From assembly GCF_004340965.1 (NCBI RefSeq), contig NZ_SLYA01000002.1:868001-932000 (forward strand): 64,000 bases of DNA, given 5' to 3'. The position numbers and the translations under genes were made by a program. Shown here piece by piece: positions 44,129 to 52,578 of the stretch (the first letter of the stretch is position 1; the number at the start of each line of letters is the position of its first letter). The notes under the pieces were generated by a model, which saw only the letters and a list, made by a program, of their open reading frames with translations, did no database searches and was not told the origin of the DNA. This DNA is from Sphingomonas sp. PP-CE-1A-559 (GTDB lineage Bacteria > Pseudomonadota > Alphaproteobacteria > Sphingomonadales > Sphingomonadaceae).

Positions 44129-46747
44129 ATGACCCCCATCCCTTCGTCGATCAGAAACACTAGTCGCCCCGCTCCCACCGTCACGCGCACCAAGCGCGGC
44201 GGATTGTTCGGGACGACCGGCCTCGCGCGGTTCGCCTGGCTAATGGGGTTCAGCCTCGCCGGCACAATGGCTGCGCGCCCGGTCGAGGCGCAGACGCTGC
44301 CGACGGGCGGCGAAGTCGTCGCGGGCCAGGCGAGCATCGCGACCGGCACCAAGTCGTTAACCGTGTCGCAGACCAGCGACCGCGCGGCGATCAACTGGCA
44401 GTCCTTCTCGATCGGCAAGGGCAAGAGCGTCGTCTTCGAGCAGCCGACCAGCAGCTCGGTCGCACTGAACCGCGTGCTTGGTTCGGACCCTTCGGTGATC
44501 CTCGGCAATCTGTCGGCGAACGGGAAGGTGTTCCTGGTCAACGCGAACGGCATCCTGTTCGGCCAGACCGCGAACGTGAACGTCGGCGGGTTGGTCGCCT
44601 CGACGCTGAACATCTCCGACGCTGATTTCCTTGCGGGCAAGAACAGTTTTGCAGGCACGAGCAGCGCGTCGGTACAGAACGACGGCACGATCACCGCGAA
44701 GAACGGGTATGTCGCGCTGCTCGGCGCGAACATCGGCAACGGCGGCACGATCAAGGCGAATTTCGGCACTGTCGTGCTGGCGGGCGGCGAGGCGATCACG
44801 CTCGACGTGGCGGGCGACGGGCTACTCAACGTCGCGGTCGACAAGGGTGCGGTCGGCGCGCTGGTCCGCAACGGCGGGCTGATCCGCGCCGACGGCGGCA
44901 AGGTCGTGATGACCGCGCAAGGGGCCGGCGACCTGCTCCACACCGCGGTCAACAACACCGGCATCGTCGAGGCGCGTACGTTGCAGAACCGCGGCGGTAC
45001 GATCCTGCTGCTCGGCGACATGAAGACCGGCACGGTCGGTCTCGCCGGCACGCTCGACGCGAGTGCTCCGGTCGGCGGCAATGGCGGCTTCATCGAGACG
45101 TCGGCAGCGACCGTCAACGTCGCCGATAGCGCTAAGGTCTCGACCTTCGCGCGGTCCGGCACGACCGGCATGTGGCTGATCGATCCGCAGGATTACGTGA
45201 TCGGCGCGGGCGGCAACATTTCGGGCGCGACGCTGTCGGCGCAGCTCGTGACGACCAGCATCACGATCAGCACGATCCCCGCGGCGGGCGACACGACCAC
45301 CGGCAACGGCGACATCTTCGTCAACGATGCGGTTGCGTGGACCGCGTCGGGCGTGCCGACGACGCTGACGATGAACGCATTTCGCGACGTCAACATCAAC
45401 GCGCCGATCACCGCGACAAACGGTAATATCGTCGCCTGCTGTGGTCGCGACGTGAACGTCAACGCGGACCTAACCACGACCAACGGCAGCATCCTGCTCA
45501 ACGCCGGGCGCAATGTTCAGGTGTTTCACGCGATCACCACGACCGACGGCAACATCGCCTTGTGCGCAGGCCATGACGTGATGATCGACGCGGCGGTGAC
45601 GCTGACCCGCGGCACGACGATCCCGGCGCAGAGCCTGGGTCTTCCCGTCGGCCTTACGCTGATCGCAGGGTCGGACGGCACTGGCCCCGGCGTCAACGGC
45701 GGCACGATCGTGTTCTCCGCGCTGTCGCCGCCGACCACCGTCACCGCGGCACCGGTGTCGATCAACTACAACCCGGTATCGTACACCACGCCGACCGACT
45801 TCTCGACCGAGTTCGTCCTGACCGAAGGCGCAGCGATCACCCAGCGCATGCTGCTGTTCCCGACCGCGCAGAAGGTTGCCGACGGCACCAATGCGGCGGT
45901 GCTGAGCGGGTTCAACACCAACGGCACCTCGGGTACGCCGATCGGCGTATCGCTGGTCGCCGGCCCGAACGCGACCGCGACGTTCGACAGCACCGGCGAA
46001 GGCACGGGCATCGGCGTCAGCTTCAGCGGCTACACGCTGACCGGCGCGAACGCGAACCAGTATGCGCTGGCGAGCTCCTGTTGCGTCGCCGGGTTCCGGA
46101 CGACGGGGACGATTACGGCTGCCGCACCTGCGCCAGCGCCCGCCCCGGCGCCAGCACCGGCGCCCGCTCCAGCACCAGCGCCTGCTCCAGCACCAGCGCC
46201 CGCCCCGGCTCCAGCGCCTGCCCCGGCACCAGCGCCTGCCCCGGCACCAGCGCCTGCTCCAGCACCAGCGCCTGCTCCGGCTCCGGCTCCAGCACCAGCG
46301 CCTGCGCCTGCCCCGGCTCCAGCGCCTGCCCCGGCACCAGCGCCCGCCCCTGCACCAGCGCCTGCTCCGGCACCAGCGCCCGCTCCGGCACCATCGCCTG
46401 CTCCAGCACCGGCACCAACGCCGACGCCAACCCCGACGCCTCCGCCAGTACTCGCGCCGCCCCCTACCGCGACGCCGCCCCTTACCCCTGTTCCGAACCT
46501 GCCCAATGCTACGCGGCCGTTTCTGGAGGTTCCGCCGGTGACGGTGCGCGTACCGACGCCGCCGACGATCGAGGTGGTCGAGGGTGGCGTGACGTATCCG
46601 ACGCCAGAACGGCCCGGCACCGTGATCGTAGAAACGCCCGAAACGCCGCAGGTCGTGCAACCGGTCGTCGAACGCCCGTTCGTGCAGCCTACGCCGCCCA
46701 ACACGCCAGCCGTGCCCAATTATCCGCGGAAGCAGGCGCGTCATTGA
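44129..46747 (+). CDS. Two-partner secretion exoprotein TpsA with long Ala-Pro tract
   Basis: An 872-residue filamentous-haemagglutinin-type exoprotein, starting at ATG 44129 behind GAGGA. An extended signal region (to about residue 55, PVEAQ) precedes the TPS secretion domain, with RAAINWQSFSIGKGKSVVFEQP and VFLVNANGILFGQTANVNVGGLVAST, where NANGI stands for the usual NPNGI. Beta-helix-like repeats follow (NGGTIKANFGTVVLAGGEAITLD), then a YDG/MBG-like domain to about residue 660. After it come 45 consecutive Ala-Pro pairs, then SP, 3 AP and 4 TP pairs, and a Pro-rich C-terminus. Cysteine pairs (CCGRD, SSCC) are unusual for TpsA proteins. Likely a surface adhesin. Confidence 0.92.
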   Translation: MTPIPSSIRNTSRPAPTVTRTKRGGLFGTTGLARFAWLMGFSLAGTMAARPVEAQTLPTGGEVVAGQASIATGTKSLTVSQTSDRAAINWQSFSIGKGKSVVFEQPTSSSVALNRVLGSDPSVILGNLSANGKVFLVNANGILFGQTANVNVGGLVASTLNISDADFLAGKNSFAGTSSASVQNDGTITAKNGYVALLGANIGNGGTIKANFGTVVLAGGEAITLDVAGDGLLNVAVDKGAVGALVRNGGLIRADGGKVVMTAQGAGDLLHTAVNNTGIVEARTLQNRGGTILLLGDMKTGTVGLAGTLDASAPVGGNGGFIETSAATVNVADSAKVSTFARSGTTGMWLIDPQDYVIGAGGNISGATLSAQLVTTSITISTIPAAGDTTTGNGDIFVNDAVAWTASGVPTTLTMNAFRDVNINAPITATNGNIVACCGRDVNVNADLTTTNGSILLNAGRNVQVFHAITTTDGNIALCAGHDVMIDAAVTLTRGTTIPAQSLGLPVGLTLIAGSDGTGPGVNGGTIVFSALSPPTTVTAAPVSINYNPVSYTTPTDFSTEFVLTEGAAITQRMLLFPTAQKVADGTNAAVLSGFNTNGTSGTPIGVSLVAGPNATATFDSTGEGTGIGVSFSGYTLTGANANQYALASSCCVAGFRTTGTITAAAPAPAPAPAPAPAPAPAPAPAPAPAPAPAPAPAPAPAPAPAPAPAPAPAPAPAPAPAPAPAPAPAPAPAPAPAPAPAPAPAPAPAPAPAPSPAPAPAPTPTPTPTPPPVLAPPPTATPPLTPVPNLPNATRPFLEVPPVTVRVPTPPTIEVVEGGVTYPTPERPGTVIVETPETPQVVQPVVERPFVQPTPPNTPAVPNYPRKQARH
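46124..46441 (+). repeat. Ala-Pro coding repeat in TpsA
   Basis: Degenerate tandem repeat of the 6-base unit GCNCCN inside the exoprotein gene. It encodes 45 uninterrupted AP pairs (46124-46393), then SP, three AP and four TP pairs. Synonymous codons vary (GCA, GCG, GCC, GCT with CCA, CCG, CCC, CCT), so the DNA repeat is imperfect while the peptide is perfect, which suggests selection on the protein. The frame is kept by any change in multiples of 6 bases, so length variation is likely. Confidence 0.95.
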
Positions 46748-46748
46748 G

Positions 46749-47462
46749 ATGATCGGGACCACGCGGCGCAGCGTCTCGGCGCCCGCTCGCTGGTTTGCGA
46801 ACTGGCAGGCACTGCTAGGCTGGGGAATCGTTGCGAGCGGCGCCGCCGTACCGGGCATCGCGGCCTCCCCCTCGCCGACTGCTATTGTCGCGACCGCTGC
46901 GCCGGACGATGGTGGCCGGTTCGGGGGCGTGGCGACGTCCGACGACGTGCGCGACACGGTGAACTGGGTGTCGACGTCGCACGACAATCACGCGCTGCCG
47001 TTCGTGGTGATCGACAAGGTGAATGCGGTCGTGCTCGCGTTCGATGGCCGCGGCAATTTACGCGGGCGGGCGCCGGCGTTGCTCGGTATGGCACGTGGGG
47101 ACGTCAGCGTGCCGGGTATCGGCCAACGTAAGCTCGCGACCATTACGCCCGCCGAGCGCACCACGCCGGCGGGTCGCTTCCAAGCCTCGCTAGGACGCGA
47201 TTTCGAACAGGATATCCTTTGGATCGACTATGATGCCGCGCTGTCGCTGCACCGCGTGATCAAGGGGCGACGCGTCGACGATCGCGCCGGACGGCTCGCA
47301 TCGGCGACACCGAGCGACAACCGGATCTCATATGGCTGCGTGAATGTGCCGCCGGGATTTTACGACGATGTGGTGAAGCCATTGTTCACCGGCACCGTCG
47401 GAATCGTTTATATTCTGCCAGAAACGAAACCGCTCCGGACCGTGTTCGCCGTCCCAAACTGA
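46749..47462 (+). CDS. L,D-transpeptidase (YkuD-like) family protein
   Basis: A 237-residue protein starting 1 base after the exoprotein stop, so almost certainly in the same operon. An N-terminal hydrophobic stretch (QALLGWGIVASGAAVPGIAAS) suggests export. The catalytic region has His168 (LSLHRVIKG) and Cys197 in RISYGCVNVPP, the HxxG...SxGC(I/V)N signature of YkuD domains, which cross-link peptidoglycan or attach proteins to it. The interval RLASATPSDNRIS before the Cys is a known variant. Its place in a TPS operon is uncommon and may relate to anchoring of a surface protein. Confidence 0.82.
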   Translation: MIGTTRRSVSAPARWFANWQALLGWGIVASGAAVPGIAASPSPTAIVATAAPDDGGRFGGVATSDDVRDTVNWVSTSHDNHALPFVVIDKVNAVVLAFDGRGNLRGRAPALLGMARGDVSVPGIGQRKLATITPAERTTPAGRFQASLGRDFEQDILWIDYDAALSLHRVIKGRRVDDRAGRLASATPSDNRISYGCVNVPPGFYDDVVKPLFTGTVGIVYILPETKPLRTVFAVPN

Positions 47463-47464
47463 CG

Positions 47465-47492
47465 CCTGATTCTCCACCAAGGAAGGATCAGG
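47465..47492. terminator. Weak inverted repeat between convergent genes
   Basis: CCTGAT (47465-47470) and ATCAGG (47487-47492) can pair around a 16-nt loop, between the stops of the L,D-transpeptidase and the prolyl hydroxylase genes. There is no T-run. It could be a weak bidirectional terminator. Confidence 0.3.
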
Positions 47493-47504
47493 AGGTTCGG
47501 CGCG

Positions 47505-48239
47505 TCACTGGCACCAAGGCCGTTCGCGATACCATTTCGTCAGGACGTACTTCACGCCCTGCTCGACCGGCATGCCCTGGTGGAGCGATACCGGGTTCGG
47601 CGCGCCATACTCGTCCATGTTGTTCCAGATCACCAGATTGCCCGCTTTCGGCGCGATCATCACCCCCGCGGTCGGGTAGTTCGTCCGCCCCCCCGCCTCG
47701 GGCTCGTTGAGGAAGGTCATCGCCGACCAGGTCCGCTGGCCGCCCATCGTCACCTGATCCAGCCAATAGGGCTGTTCGGTATCGAAGAAGTCGTGATGCG
47801 GCTTGAACTCCTGCCCGACCGCATAACGCTGCCCCTGCAACGCTTCGCCGTAGCGCGGCTCGAGCCCCGTCAGCAGGTCGAGCTTTGTCTCGACCGCAGT
47901 CACGGGCGCGGGGCCGGGATAGAGGTAGCACGTCTCGCTGGTACGGTGCGGAGACACCGGGGCATCGCCGACGACCGGCGACGGCACGCGATTGGCCTCG
48001 ATGAGCGCGATCACCGCGGCGCATTCGTCGAGCGTGAGAAAATCGCGAACGATATAAAGCTCCATGCCGTTCGCCGGCATTCGGACCGCGCCGGGATAGC
48101 ACAGGATCCGATCGCGCACCTGCTCGGCAGAGTTCGCCCTGCCGAGCGCTTCGATTTGACCATCGCGACGATCGGTGGATCGCGCGTCCGAATTGGCGCC
48201 TGGGCTGTCAATATTAGTCATAAGGTCCGCAATACTCAC
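47505..48239 (-). CDS. Prolyl 4-hydroxylase, 2-oxoglutarate/Fe(II) oxygenase
   Basis: A 244-residue 2-oxoglutarate-dependent oxygenase of the prolyl 4-hydroxylase alpha-subunit family. The Fe ligands are His148-x-Asp150 (FKPHHDFFD) and His220 (SLHQGMPV), and Lys230 in GVKYVLTKWYRERPW binds 2-oxoglutarate. The start is GTG 48239, or ATG 48221. No signal peptide, so it should act in the cytoplasm. Bacterial relatives hydroxylate proline in proteins such as EF-Tu or collagen-like proteins. It lies convergent to the TpsA operon, whose product carries an extreme Ala-Pro tract, an attractive but unproven substrate. Confidence 0.9.
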   Translation of the reverse strand: MSIADLMTNIDSPGANSDARSTDRRDGQIEALGRANSAEQVRDRILCYPGAVRMPANGMELYIVRDFLTLDECAAVIALIEANRVPSPVVGDAPVSPHRTSETCYLYPGPAPVTAVETKLDLLTGLEPRYGEALQGQRYAVGQEFKPHHDFFDTEQPYWLDQVTMGGQRTWSAMTFLNEPEAGGRTNYPTAGVMIAPKAGNLVIWNNMDEYGAPNPVSLHQGMPVEQGVKYVLTKWYRERPWCQ

Positions 48240-48779
48240 AAGAATCGCAATGAGAATTATGACCTGGATCTATAAAGCAGGTTAAGTTTCGTACAACGTG
48301 CATCCTTATCAGATAACCGACGTTTATCATGTACGACCAACATAGGTTAGGCCGGTTGCGCGACTACATCGCGAACCGCAGCCCTCATGGATGCGCATAA
48401 GTCGCACCTACCGAAGAGTTCGGGAACATCCCCCGCTACGCTGCCGGCGTGAGCCCTGGGTGACGCGATTGAACGACATCGGCGGAGACTTACCATGAAC
48501 ACGAGGTATCTCGTGGGTGCGGGACTGCGGTCCGGCACGCGCGCCCCCCTGGCGGATAGACCGCGATCGACCGCCGCATTCCAGCGCGGCGCTGCCTGCG
48601 CGATGGCGACGGCGGTTGCCGCGGAAGCACAGGACCAGCGCGTCTCGCAGCGGATCAAGAACCGGGAGACCGAGCGCTTTCGGTAGGCGCTCGCGGGTCG
48701 CGCGCCAAACGCTCGACCCACCAACGCTTCCCCAAATCTGCTCTTGCTCGTCCTCGCGCCTCGCGGGGCCAGGATAGTC
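48240..48779. other. Non-coding region upstream of prolyl hydroxylase and HExxH genes
   Basis: About 540 bases without a convincing gene. The first 110 bases are AT-richer than their surroundings, with the perfect palindrome TTATC-A-GATAA (48306-48316), and probably hold the prolyl hydroxylase promoter. A 63-codon frame at 48495-48686, with GGAG 8 bases before its ATG, has an Arg/Ala-biased composition and no recognisable feature; I regard it as doubtful. Confidence 0.5.
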
Positions 48780-49223
48780 ATGTTCCAAAATCTTCTCGCC
48801 GGCGCCGCCGCGGCGTTCCTCGCAGTCATCCCGCAACCCTCGGCCGCGCAGACGGTGGTATTGCCGGGCGCGCTCCTGCTCGCCGGCTACCGCGCGACCT
48901 GCGGACCGGTCGACACGATGATCCAGCCGATCAACGACATCGCCGCTGCGTACAAGGGTCGCATCATCCTTCACCCGCGCGTCCTCGACTTGCCGCGCGC
49001 ACAGCAACTCTTTTGGTACACGCACGAATGCGCGCACCAGATCTTCGGGCCGGGCGAAGCCGCCGCCGATTGCTGGGCGGTGCAACAGGGCAAGATCCAG
49101 GGCTGGCTCACACGAGACGAACTCTCGAAGCTCGCGGTAACGATGCGCTACTATCCAGGTGACGCGACGCATACCGACGGCGCGGCGCGGGTCGTGGCAA
49201 TGGACGCCTGCTTCGCACGATAG
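48780..49223 (+). CDS. Small exported protein with HExxH motif, putative metallopeptidase
   Basis: A 147-residue protein starting at ATG 48780 with signal peptide MFQNLLAGAAAAFLAVIPQPSAAQ. It contains HECAH (residues 82-86), a perfect HExxH zinc motif, followed by GPGEAAADCWAVQ with Glu93 and Asp97 that could supply a third ligand. The spacing of only 7 residues to Glu93 is short for a gluzincin, so peptidase activity is uncertain. Cysteines at 41, 84 and 98 may form a disulfide. I do not recognise a named family. It is a single gene. Confidence 0.8.
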   Translation: MFQNLLAGAAAAFLAVIPQPSAAQTVVLPGALLLAGYRATCGPVDTMIQPINDIAAAYKGRIILHPRVLDLPRAQQLFWYTHECAHQIFGPGEAAADCWAVQQGKIQGWLTRDELSKLAVTMRYYPGDATHTDGAARVVAMDACFAR

Positions 49224-49397
49224 TCTAGCGATCGCGTTGAAAAGTAGACACTCAAGACTGCATGTGCCGACAACGTAATAAGTATTCTCCGGCTGATCCA
49301 GGTCGTTGACAAGATCCTACCGACGGCTTCTGTATCGTTAGCGTAACGATACGGCCCATTACGGTGTCGGATCGCCTCCGTCTGGATTGCACACGCC

Positions 49398-51566
49398 ATG
49401 CCTGGTTCTCTACCCGAGGCGATAGACGGCGGTGCACGATCGCACGGCCCGGACGTTTCTGCCTGCGACCGCGAACCGATCCACCGGCCAGGATCGATCC
49501 AGCCGCACGGCCTCGTCCTCGTCGCCGACGCCTGCACCTTCAAGATCATGGCGGGCGCGGGCGACATCGAAAAATTGCTGGCGCCGCATTGGCTTGGCGC
49601 GAACCTCGACGACCTTCTCGGCCAGCCCGTCTCGGCGCAACTCGCGGCCAAGCCCAACGCCAGCACGGTCGTGCTCGCGCGGATCGTCGGCACCGAAACG
49701 CCGTTCGACGCGATTGCGCACCGCGTATCGAACACCATCGTCGTCGAACTCGAGCCCGCCCCCATAGCGATGCCGTCCCCGATCGACGTGCTGGTGGAGA
49801 TGGAGGAAGCCGCGGCAACGTTCGAACAGGCGTTCGGCCTGCGCGAACTGTGCGAACGCGCCGCCAGGACGTTTCGCCAATTAACCGGGTTCGACCGGGT
49901 GATGCTGTACCGCTTTCTCGACGATGACGCCGGGGTCGTCCTGGCCGAGGACCGCGATGCCGCGCTCGGCAGTTTCCTGAACCAGCATTTCCCGGCGTCC
50001 GACATCCCGAAACAGGCGCGCGCGCTGTACGTTCGGAACCGCGTCCGCATCATTCCCGACATCGCCTATGAACCGGCATTGCTCCGTCCAGCCGGTGCGA
50101 CGCCGCTCGACATGAGCGATCTCGCGCTGCGCAGCGTATCGCCGATCCACCTGCAATATCTCGCCAACATGGGCGTTGCGGCGTCGGCGTCGGTGTCGAT
50201 CGTCCGCGACGGCGCGCTGTGGGGACTTGTCGCCTGCCACCATCCGACGCCGAAGTTCCTGCCACTGCACGTCCGGATGGCCTGCCGTGCGCTCGCCGGG
50301 AGCCTTGCCCGCCAGATCCGCGCGAAGGAGGATGCCGAGCTCTACCGAGAGCGTATCCGTCTCCGCACCGCGGAAGACGCGGTCGTGCTTCGGCTCGGCA
50401 GCGACATTTCGCTCGCCGGCTTCTTCGCGACCGCGGGCGACGACATGTGCCGGATGCTGGGCGCCGACAGTTTCGCGGCGGTTCGCGGAACCGAATTGTT
50501 CGTCGCTGGTCGCTCGCCGCGCCATGACGACATCCGCGCGGTCGCCGCTCATGTCATCGATCTCGGCCGGGCGCTCCCCTTCTCGACCGACCGGTTGTCG
50601 GAACAGCTGCCCGCAGCCACCGGTTTCCAGGACCTCGCCAGCGGCGTGCTCGCGGTGACGATGTCGACCGACGAGCCGACGATCCTGATCTGGTTTCGCG
50701 CCGAGCAGATCGAGGTGATGAACTGGGCCGGCAACCCGCACAAGGATCTGGGCGTCGATCCTCACATCCCGTTGACACCGCGCGCCTCGTTCGAAAGCTG
50801 GAGCGAGGCGGTTCGCGGCCGATCGGTACCGTGGACCTTGTTCGAGATCGAGGCGGCCGGGCGGCTGAAGCGGACGATGTTCGATGCCCGCCAGAACCGT
50901 CGCCTGTTCGAGGTGAACCGCGAGCTGACCGCCACGATCGCCGACAATGAGAGCCTGTTGCTGCAGAAGGACTATCTCATCAAGGAGGTCCATCACCGCG
51001 TCCAGAACAGCCTGCAGCTCGTCTCCGCGTTTCTCGGCCTTCAGGCGCGGGCGGTCGGCGACGACGTGCTGACCGCGCATCTGGCGGAGGCGCAGCGTCG
51101 GCTCTCGGCGGTCGCGATGGTCCACCGCCGACTGCATTCCGACGAGCACGTCCAGGCGGTCGATCTCGCGCGGTACATCGGCGACCTGTGTACCGAGATC
51201 AAATCGACGATGGACACGTCATGGGGCGGCCAGATCGAGTTCGAACTCGCGCCGATCCTGATCTCCACCGATCGTGCGGTCAGCGTCGGGCTGATCCTGA
51301 CCGAACTGGTGATCAACGCCAATAAATACGCTTATGCAGGCGCGTCGGGACCGATCACGATCGCGCTAGAACAGCATCGCAACCGCTTCCGGTTGATCGT
51401 CGCCGATCGCGGTCGTGGGAAGGCGAGTTCCGGGACCGGGTTCGGGTCGCGGATGCTCACGTCGATGGTCGCGCGGCTGTCCGGCACGATCGACGAGACC
51501 GACAACGATCCCGGCCTCCGCGTCACCATCGGCGCGCCGATCAACGACGACCTCCCGCACGCCTGA
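49398..51566 (+). CDS. bphP: Bacteriophytochrome sensor histidine kinase
   Basis: Red/far-red light sensor kinase of 722 residues. The biliverdin-attachment Cys23 is in ACDREPIHRPGSIQPHG, just before the PAS domain. The GAF domain has RFLDDDAGVVLAEDR, FPASDIPKQARALY and SPIHLQYLANMGVAASASVSI; the PHY tongue carries PRASFESW. The output is a HisKA_2 kinase with phospho-acceptor His in KEVHHRVQNSLQLVSAFLGLQ and an HATPase (NANKYAYAG, DRGRGKASSGTGFGSRM). No response regulator or haem oxygenase lies nearby. The start lacks a strong ribosome binding site. All chromophore and kinase motifs look intact. Confidence 0.94.
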   Translation: MPGSLPEAIDGGARSHGPDVSACDREPIHRPGSIQPHGLVLVADACTFKIMAGAGDIEKLLAPHWLGANLDDLLGQPVSAQLAAKPNASTVVLARIVGTETPFDAIAHRVSNTIVVELEPAPIAMPSPIDVLVEMEEAAATFEQAFGLRELCERAARTFRQLTGFDRVMLYRFLDDDAGVVLAEDRDAALGSFLNQHFPASDIPKQARALYVRNRVRIIPDIAYEPALLRPAGATPLDMSDLALRSVSPIHLQYLANMGVAASASVSIVRDGALWGLVACHHPTPKFLPLHVRMACRALAGSLARQIRAKEDAELYRERIRLRTAEDAVVLRLGSDISLAGFFATAGDDMCRMLGADSFAAVRGTELFVAGRSPRHDDIRAVAAHVIDLGRALPFSTDRLSEQLPAATGFQDLASGVLAVTMSTDEPTILIWFRAEQIEVMNWAGNPHKDLGVDPHIPLTPRASFESWSEAVRGRSVPWTLFEIEAAGRLKRTMFDARQNRRLFEVNRELTATIADNESLLLQKDYLIKEVHHRVQNSLQLVSAFLGLQARAVGDDVLTAHLAEAQRRLSAVAMVHRRLHSDEHVQAVDLARYIGDLCTEIKSTMDTSWGGQIEFELAPILISTDRAVSVGLILTELVINANKYAYAGASGPITIALEQHRNRFRLIVADRGRGKASSGTGFGSRMLTSMVARLSGTIDETDNDPGLRVTIGAPINDDLPHA

Positions 51567-51570
51567 TCCG

Positions 51571-52488
51571 CTACTCGGTCGAGCCCGTATGCATCAGGTG
51601 ACGCACGTCGTCCGCTACCTGGTTGTTGGCGCCGAGCCGCTCGATCAACTGCGCCTGACGGCTGCCCCGCAAGCCGGCAGTCGTCAGCTGCTTGTCGCGG
51701 ACATAGGTGTAGACCCCGCTGACCGCGTACGCCTGGACATGCGCGATGTTCGCCTTCTGCGCAGCTTGAGTACCGACGAACGTGTCGGACTCGAAGAAAG
51801 CGCGGCGGGTGAGCGGAGTCTCAAAGGCCAGTTCGATCACCGCGATCAGCGCACGCTCGGTCGGCACGAGATGATCGACGTTGGGTGCGGGCGGCGCGGG
51901 CTCGGCGTTGTCGTAGCGGTCCGGCAGGTGCAGCCGCAGTTTCAGCACCGCAGGGTCAGCGGCGAGCGTCCGGGCAAACTCGGTCATAAACCCACCGAAC
52001 GCGTCCGCATCGTCGGTTGCCGCGCCGAAATGGACGTGGATACGGTCGAAGCCGTCGTCGCCATTGGGGATCGGATCCGCGATCCGGTCGACCAGCGTGC
52101 GCGACCCGTTGGGCAGCGCATAGGCGACGGTGGCAGCGAACATGTTCTGTTCGTCGGCGAACAGGATGTGGCTCGCGGCGTTGAAGACGTCCTGGTCCGC
52201 CTTCGATGCAAAGCCGATCTCGACTCCGCCGTCGAGTTCATAGTCGGCAAACGGCGCGATACCGTCGATCACCGGCCAGAGGTGCGCGTCCTGCTCGCGA
52301 TCCAGATGGTTCTGAACGTACCAGCCGAGCCCCGGGATGCGCGAACAGAGCGGACCGTGGACATCGCGCCAATAGGTCGCGAATACCTCGTGTGGTACGC
52401 GGGGACGGCGCAATACCGTCGTGTAGCTGTTGATGACGATGCTGGCATCGCGCTGTGCATAGTCGGTCGTGGTCGAGGCTTTGGGCAT
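51571..52488 (-). CDS. EthD-domain (dimeric alpha/beta barrel) protein
   Basis: A 305-residue protein starting at ATG 52488. The N-terminal half has an EthD-like ferredoxin-fold unit (INSYTTVLRRPRVPHEVFATYWRDVHGPLCSRIPGLGWYVQNHL) and the C-terminal half seems to hold a diverged second unit (LIAVIELAFETPLTRRAFFESDTFV...). Such proteins act as small oxygenase-like or accessory enzymes; no catalytic role is assigned. The gene ends 5 bases after the convergent phytochrome gene and is 90 bases from the MFS transporter gene on the same strand, so co-transcription is possible. Confidence 0.78.
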   Translation of the reverse strand: MPKASTTTDYAQRDASIVINSYTTVLRRPRVPHEVFATYWRDVHGPLCSRIPGLGWYVQNHLDREQDAHLWPVIDGIAPFADYELDGGVEIGFASKADQDVFNAASHILFADEQNMFAATVAYALPNGSRTLVDRIADPIPNGDDGFDRIHVHFGAATDDADAFGGFMTEFARTLAADPAVLKLRLHLPDRYDNAEPAPPAPNVDHLVPTERALIAVIELAFETPLTRRAFFESDTFVGTQAAQKANIAHVQAYAVSGVYTYVRDKQLTTAGLRGSRQAQLIERLGANNQVADDVRHLMHTGSTE

Positions 52489-52578
52489 GACTGGGTTCCT
52501 GATGACGGAAGGGTCGAACGCGCGAAGACAGAATGCAGGGTCCGGCGGGTGCGTAAATTCCCGCACGAAACCCGATCG

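Noticed and set aside
43348-45171. 607-codon minus-strand frame across tpsB and tpsA
   Set aside because: Spans two genuine plus-strand genes, has a Pro/Ser/Thr-biased composition and no domain.
46124-46441. Tandem repeat considered as a CRISPR array
   Set aside because: Six-base coding units without spacers; it is the in-frame Ala-Pro repeat of the exoprotein.
46030-46719. Minus-strand frame encoding a long Gly-Ala repeat
   Set aside because: It is the complement of the Ala-Pro tract of tpsA; no start signal or domain, and the plus-strand gene is certain.
48495-48686. 63-codon plus-strand frame with GGAG upstream
   Set aside because: Composition is Arg/Ala-biased, no signal peptide or family is recognisable, and it lies in an otherwise non-coding stretch; a decayed or spurious frame is more likely.
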